From positions 1 to 7,150 of the forward strand of contig JAOZGF010000062.1 of NCBI GenBank assembly GCA_027491845.1: a stretch of 7,150 nucleotides of DNA, read 5' to 3'. Of the stretch, positions 4,741-7,150 are shown piece after piece. The position numbers and the translations under genes are program-made. This DNA comes from Thermoproteota archaeon (GTDB taxonomy: Archaea; Korarchaeota; JAOZGF01). Positions within the stretch are counted from its first letter, which is position 1, and each line of letters opens with the position of its first letter. The notes beneath the pieces are model-generated. The model was not told the origin of the DNA. It did not search any database and saw only the letters and a program-made list of their open reading frames with translations.

Positions 4741-5817
4741 TTGAGTGCTGGCAATCAAGAAAGAAGGGAAAATAAAGTGGAATTCAGGGTTATCAAAACA
4801 ATTTCTTTATTTCTTAATCCTCTCAACAACTTTGAAGAGGAAAAACAAGTTATTGAGTACAGGGTTGATCCTCTAACAGGTTCTGTGAGTATTTTGAACC
4901 CCAAGGTTCTAGATAAGGCTAGAATGTTCTTCGGTGAAACAGATTATGATTTGTTAAGGGAGATTGTTGAAGAAACAAGTAAGAACTGTTTCCTCTGTCC
5001 ACAGAACGTTAGGAAGGTTACTCCTAAGTATTCTTCCACGATTTTAAGGGAAGGCAGGCTTACTAAAGGCGAGGCAACGTTGTTCCCTAATCTTTACCCC
5101 CTCTCAAAGTATCATGCAGTAGTAAGCGTTTCGGAGGCACATTACCTTGAATTAAGCGAGTTTAGGGCTGAACTAATCAGTGACGCTTTAGAGGTTTCCT
5201 TTGACTTTATAAAGAAGGTTTACAAACATGATAGAGAAGCTAGATATATGACCTTGAATTGTAACTATCTCTTCCCTGCTGGGGCAAGCGTTGTTCACCC
5301 TCACTTTCAAGTTGTCGGCGGAGAAACCCCGTACACTGGGTTAAAACAAGTCCTTGATAGAAGTAAGGATTATTTCAAGGAAAAAAAGTCAAATTATTGG
5401 GATGACTTGGTTGAAACCGAAAAAGAGCTGGGTTTAAGGTATGTTGGAGCAACTGGTGAAGTTGACTGGGTTACACCTTTTTCACCCACTGGCAGTAATG
5501 AAGTTCTGGGCGTAGTTAGAGGCAAAAGCAATTTCTTGGATTTAAACCAGGAAGAAATCAAGTCTTTGAGCGAAGGAATCTCCAGGATTTTAAGGTTTTA
5601 CGGTGAAATGGGTGTTTCTTCTTTTAACTTCACAATTTACTCAGGCGCTCTTGGGAAAAAAACGGACTGGTTCTCATGTTATTTAAAGATCATTTCAAGG
5701 CAAAATGTTTACAGGAACTACAGGAACGATGATTACTTTATGCAGAAGCTCCTTGGAACAGAAGTAATTGTTTATTCTCCTGAAAAGGTTGCTGAAATGC
5801 TTAAGAAAATGTTTTGA
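4741..5817 (+). CDS. GalT-like nucleotidyltransferase of the HIT superfamily (galactose-1-phosphate uridylyltransferase-like, substrate unknown)
   Basis: This 358-residue protein carries the GalT-type active site HPHFQ (186-190) in PAGASVVHPHFQ. By family logic H188 would be the nucleophile that takes up UMP or another nucleotide, and Q190 would hold the phosphate. C83-x-x-C86, H125 (or H134) and H186 match the C-x-x-C, His, His zinc site of GalT. The C-terminal half contains FNFTIYSGAL (295-304) and the ending DDYFMQKLLGTEVIVYSPE (330-348). GalT enzymes usually have HPHGQ and ADP-glucose phosphorylase HPHSQ, so the phenylalanine leaves the substrate open: hexose-1-phosphate uridylyl- or adenylyltransferase, or a phosphorylase. 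No galK or galE is nearby. It starts at TTG with AGGAGG upstream; GTG at 4777 is a poorer alternative. tldD follows after 11 bp. Codon use (Ile 1 ATA, 9 ATT, 5 ATC by my count; Val mostly GTT) differs sharply from the lys genes. Confidence 0.8.
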   Translation: MSAGNQERRENKVEFRVIKTISLFLNPLNNFEEEKQVIEYRVDPLTGSVSILNPKVLDKARMFFGETDYDLLREIVEETSKNCFLCPQNVRKVTPKYSSTILREGRLTKGEATLFPNLYPLSKYHAVVSVSEAHYLELSEFRAELISDALEVSFDFIKKVYKHDREARYMTLNCNYLFPAGASVVHPHFQVVGGETPYTGLKQVLDRSKDYFKEKKSNYWDDLVETEKELGLRYVGATGEVDWVTPFSPTGSNEVLGVVRGKSNFLDLNQEEIKSLSEGISRILRFYGEMGVSSFNFTIYSGALGKKTDWFSCYLKIISRQNVYRNYRNDDYFMQKLLGTEVIVYSPEKVAEMLKKMF

Positions 5818-5828
5818 GTGTTTAGCCT

Positions 5829-7150
5829 ATGATAGACAAATTAAGGCTGGAGATGGAGAAAGCTCTAGAGAGAGGCGCTGAATTCGTTGATGCACGTGTT
5901 GAGTCCGTTGAAACAACCTCGATATTTGTTGAGAATAAGGTTGTTAAGGAAGCTGTTTCACCTGTGGAGTTAGGTGTTGGCGTTAGGGTTTTAAAAGGCG
6001 GGGTCTGGGGTTTCTCGTATACCACGAACCCTGATAGGATTAGCACAACCGTGAACGGGGCGTTAAAACTGGCTGTCTCATCAAGCAGGAAAGTCAAGGA
6101 AAAATTCAAGATTGAAAGTGTGGAGACAAATGTTTCAAGTCAAAAGATGAAACCTGTTGAGAACCCTAAAGACGTTTCTATACAGGAAAAAATCAGTTTT
6201 TGCCTCAAACTAAACAAGGAATTGTTAGGGAGAGATGAAAGGATTAAAACAGCTACCGTGACTTATTCAGATGCTGTGGGTGAAAAAACAATTCTAAACA
6301 CTTACGGGACAGAGGTTAGGCTTGAATATTGTTATATGAGGATTAACTTGGAAGCGTACGCCTTTGAAAGCGGTTTATTGCAGAGAGGTTTTGAAACCAC
6401 GGGTGGGGCTGAGGGATTCGAGCTGACGAGGAGAAGGGAGTTAGAGTTCCTGGCTGGAAAAACCGTGGATAGGGCTGTCAGGCTCTTAAAAGCTTCAACC
6501 CCTAAGGCAGGCCTATTCACGGTTATTTGTGACCCTGAACTGACAGGTGTCCTTATACATGAGGCCTTCGGGCATGCATGTGAAAGCGACCTTGTATTGG
6601 CAGGTGCATCGATCTTGGAGGACAAGTTAGGGAGAAAAGTTGGTGGAGGCAATGTGAACATAGTGGATAACCCTCTTCTGAAACCGTTGTATGGGTACTA
6701 TGAATACGATGATGAAGGAACGCGTGCAAGAGCGAAGTTCTTGGTTGAGAAAGGTATCCTTAAAAGCTTCATGTCAAACATGGAAACAAGCAGCAGGATG
6801 AACATTCCTTTAACAGGTTCAGCCCGTGCTGAAAGCTACGGACACATTCCTCTAGTTAGGATGAGTAACACATACCTTCAGGGGGGAGACTATGAGTTTG
6901 AAGAAATAATAGAGGAGACAAGGGAGGGAATATATGCCAGGGGGTGGCAATACGGATACGTTGACACTGCCAAAGGCCAGTTCCAATTTAAATGCGCTGA
7001 AGGAAATATTATAAGGAACGGAGAAATCAGAGAGACCCTCAGAGACTTCGCTATCTCGAGCTTAACCCTTGAGTCACTGAAGAACATTGATGCGGTAGGG
7101 AGGGACGTTAAATTTTCTCCAGGAATTTGCGGTAAGGGTCAAAACGGGAG
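5829..7150 (+). CDS. tldD: TldD-type metalloprotease (TldD/PmbA family), C-terminus cut by window edge
   Basis: The frame runs 440 codons from ATG to the window edge without a stop. TldD normally forms a heterodimer with TldE/PmbA and cleaves unfolded peptides in a closed cytoplasmic chamber; the bacterial pair acts on microcin B17 precursor and CcdA. The zinc motif HEAFGH (244-249; H244, E245, H249) sits in GVLIHEAFGHACESDLVLAG, the TldD form; TldE partners lack it. The usual third metal ligand, a cysteine near the C-terminus, is C434 in PGICGKGQNG. Other family segments are the N-terminal GAEFVDARVE (16-25), VELGVGVRV (46-54) and ARAESYGHIPLVRMSNTYL (332-350). About 30 residues are missing at the right edge. 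The SD is weak (GAGTG overlapping the preceding stop), suggesting coupling to the GalT-like gene 11 bp upstream. ATG at 5853 is a less likely start because it would trim the N-terminal helix. A tldE/pmbA gene would be expected next. Confidence 0.92.
   Translation, partial: MIDKLRLEMEKALERGAEFVDARVESVETTSIFVENKVVKEAVSPVELGVGVRVLKGGVWGFSYTTNPDRISTTVNGALKLAVSSSRKVKEKFKIESVETNVSSQKMKPVENPKDVSIQEKISFCLKLNKELLGRDERIKTATVTYSDAVGEKTILNTYGTEVRLEYCYMRINLEAYAFESGLLQRGFETTGGAEGFELTRRRELEFLAGKTVDRAVRLLKASTPKAGLFTVICDPELTGVLIHEAFGHACESDLVLAGASILEDKLGRKVGGGNVNIVDNPLLKPLYGYYEYDDEGTRARAKFLVEKGILKSFMSNMETSSRMNIPLTGSARAESYGHIPLVRMSNTYLQGGDYEFEEIIEETREGIYARGWQYGYVDTAKGQFQFKCAEGNIIRNGEIRETLRDFAISSLTLESLKNIDAVGRDVKFSPGICGKGQNG

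Noticed and set aside
6332..6661. 109-codon open frame on the minus strand inside tldD
   Set aside because: It lies opposite the conserved HEAFGH region of tldD and shows no motif of its own.

Overview
The window is one strand of compact, archaeal-looking DNA, with every supported gene on +. Three things point to an archaeon: (i) a LysW-carrier amino-acid cluster (lysX-Y-Z-J-K), the type found in archaea and in Thermus/Deinococcus; (ii) moderate-to-low GC with AGG/AGA as the main arginine codons, unlike GC-rich Thermus; (iii) a BRE/TATA-like element, together with GGTGA/AGGAGG Shine-Dalgarno sites, ahead of the second gene group. The phylum cannot be fixed by eye. A thermophilic TACK-type lineage is my best guess and is only an inference.

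Region 1 (1-4343) is a tightly packed biosynthetic operon. It holds the 3' end of lysX (ATP-grasp ligase that loads the amino-acid precursor onto LysW), then complete lysY (reductase), lysZ (kinase), lysJ (PLP aminotransferase) and lysK (M20 hydrolase that frees the product). Neighbours overlap by 4 and 7 bp or are separated by 25 and 3 bp. Together they convert LysW-gamma-linked alpha-aminoadipate to lysine, or LysW-linked glutamate to ornithine, or both. The carrier gene lysW and the start of lysX lie upstream of the window.

Region 2 (4344-4740) is a gap of about 400 bp, the only real intergenic space. It holds a candidate promoter, two 12-bp palindromes, a long-loop inverted repeat built on ACTTGTT/AACAAGT, T-rich tracts that could end the lys transcript, and a doubtful 43-codon reading frame.

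Region 3 (4741-7150) is a second, separately transcribed unit. It has a GalT-like HIT-superfamily nucleotidyltransferase starting at TTG, with a strong Shine-Dalgarno site. Eleven bp after it comes a tldD metalloprotease gene that runs off the right edge with no stop, about 30 residues short of a full protein. Codon choice differs sharply between regions 1 and 3: Ile is mostly ATA in lysK and almost never ATA in the GalT-like gene.

No mobile element, CRISPR array, tRNA or rRNA was seen. Most of the window is orthodox. The points worth a second look are the lysine/arginine specificity question, the unassigned GalT-like enzyme paired with TldD, the codon-bias break and the palindromes in the gap.
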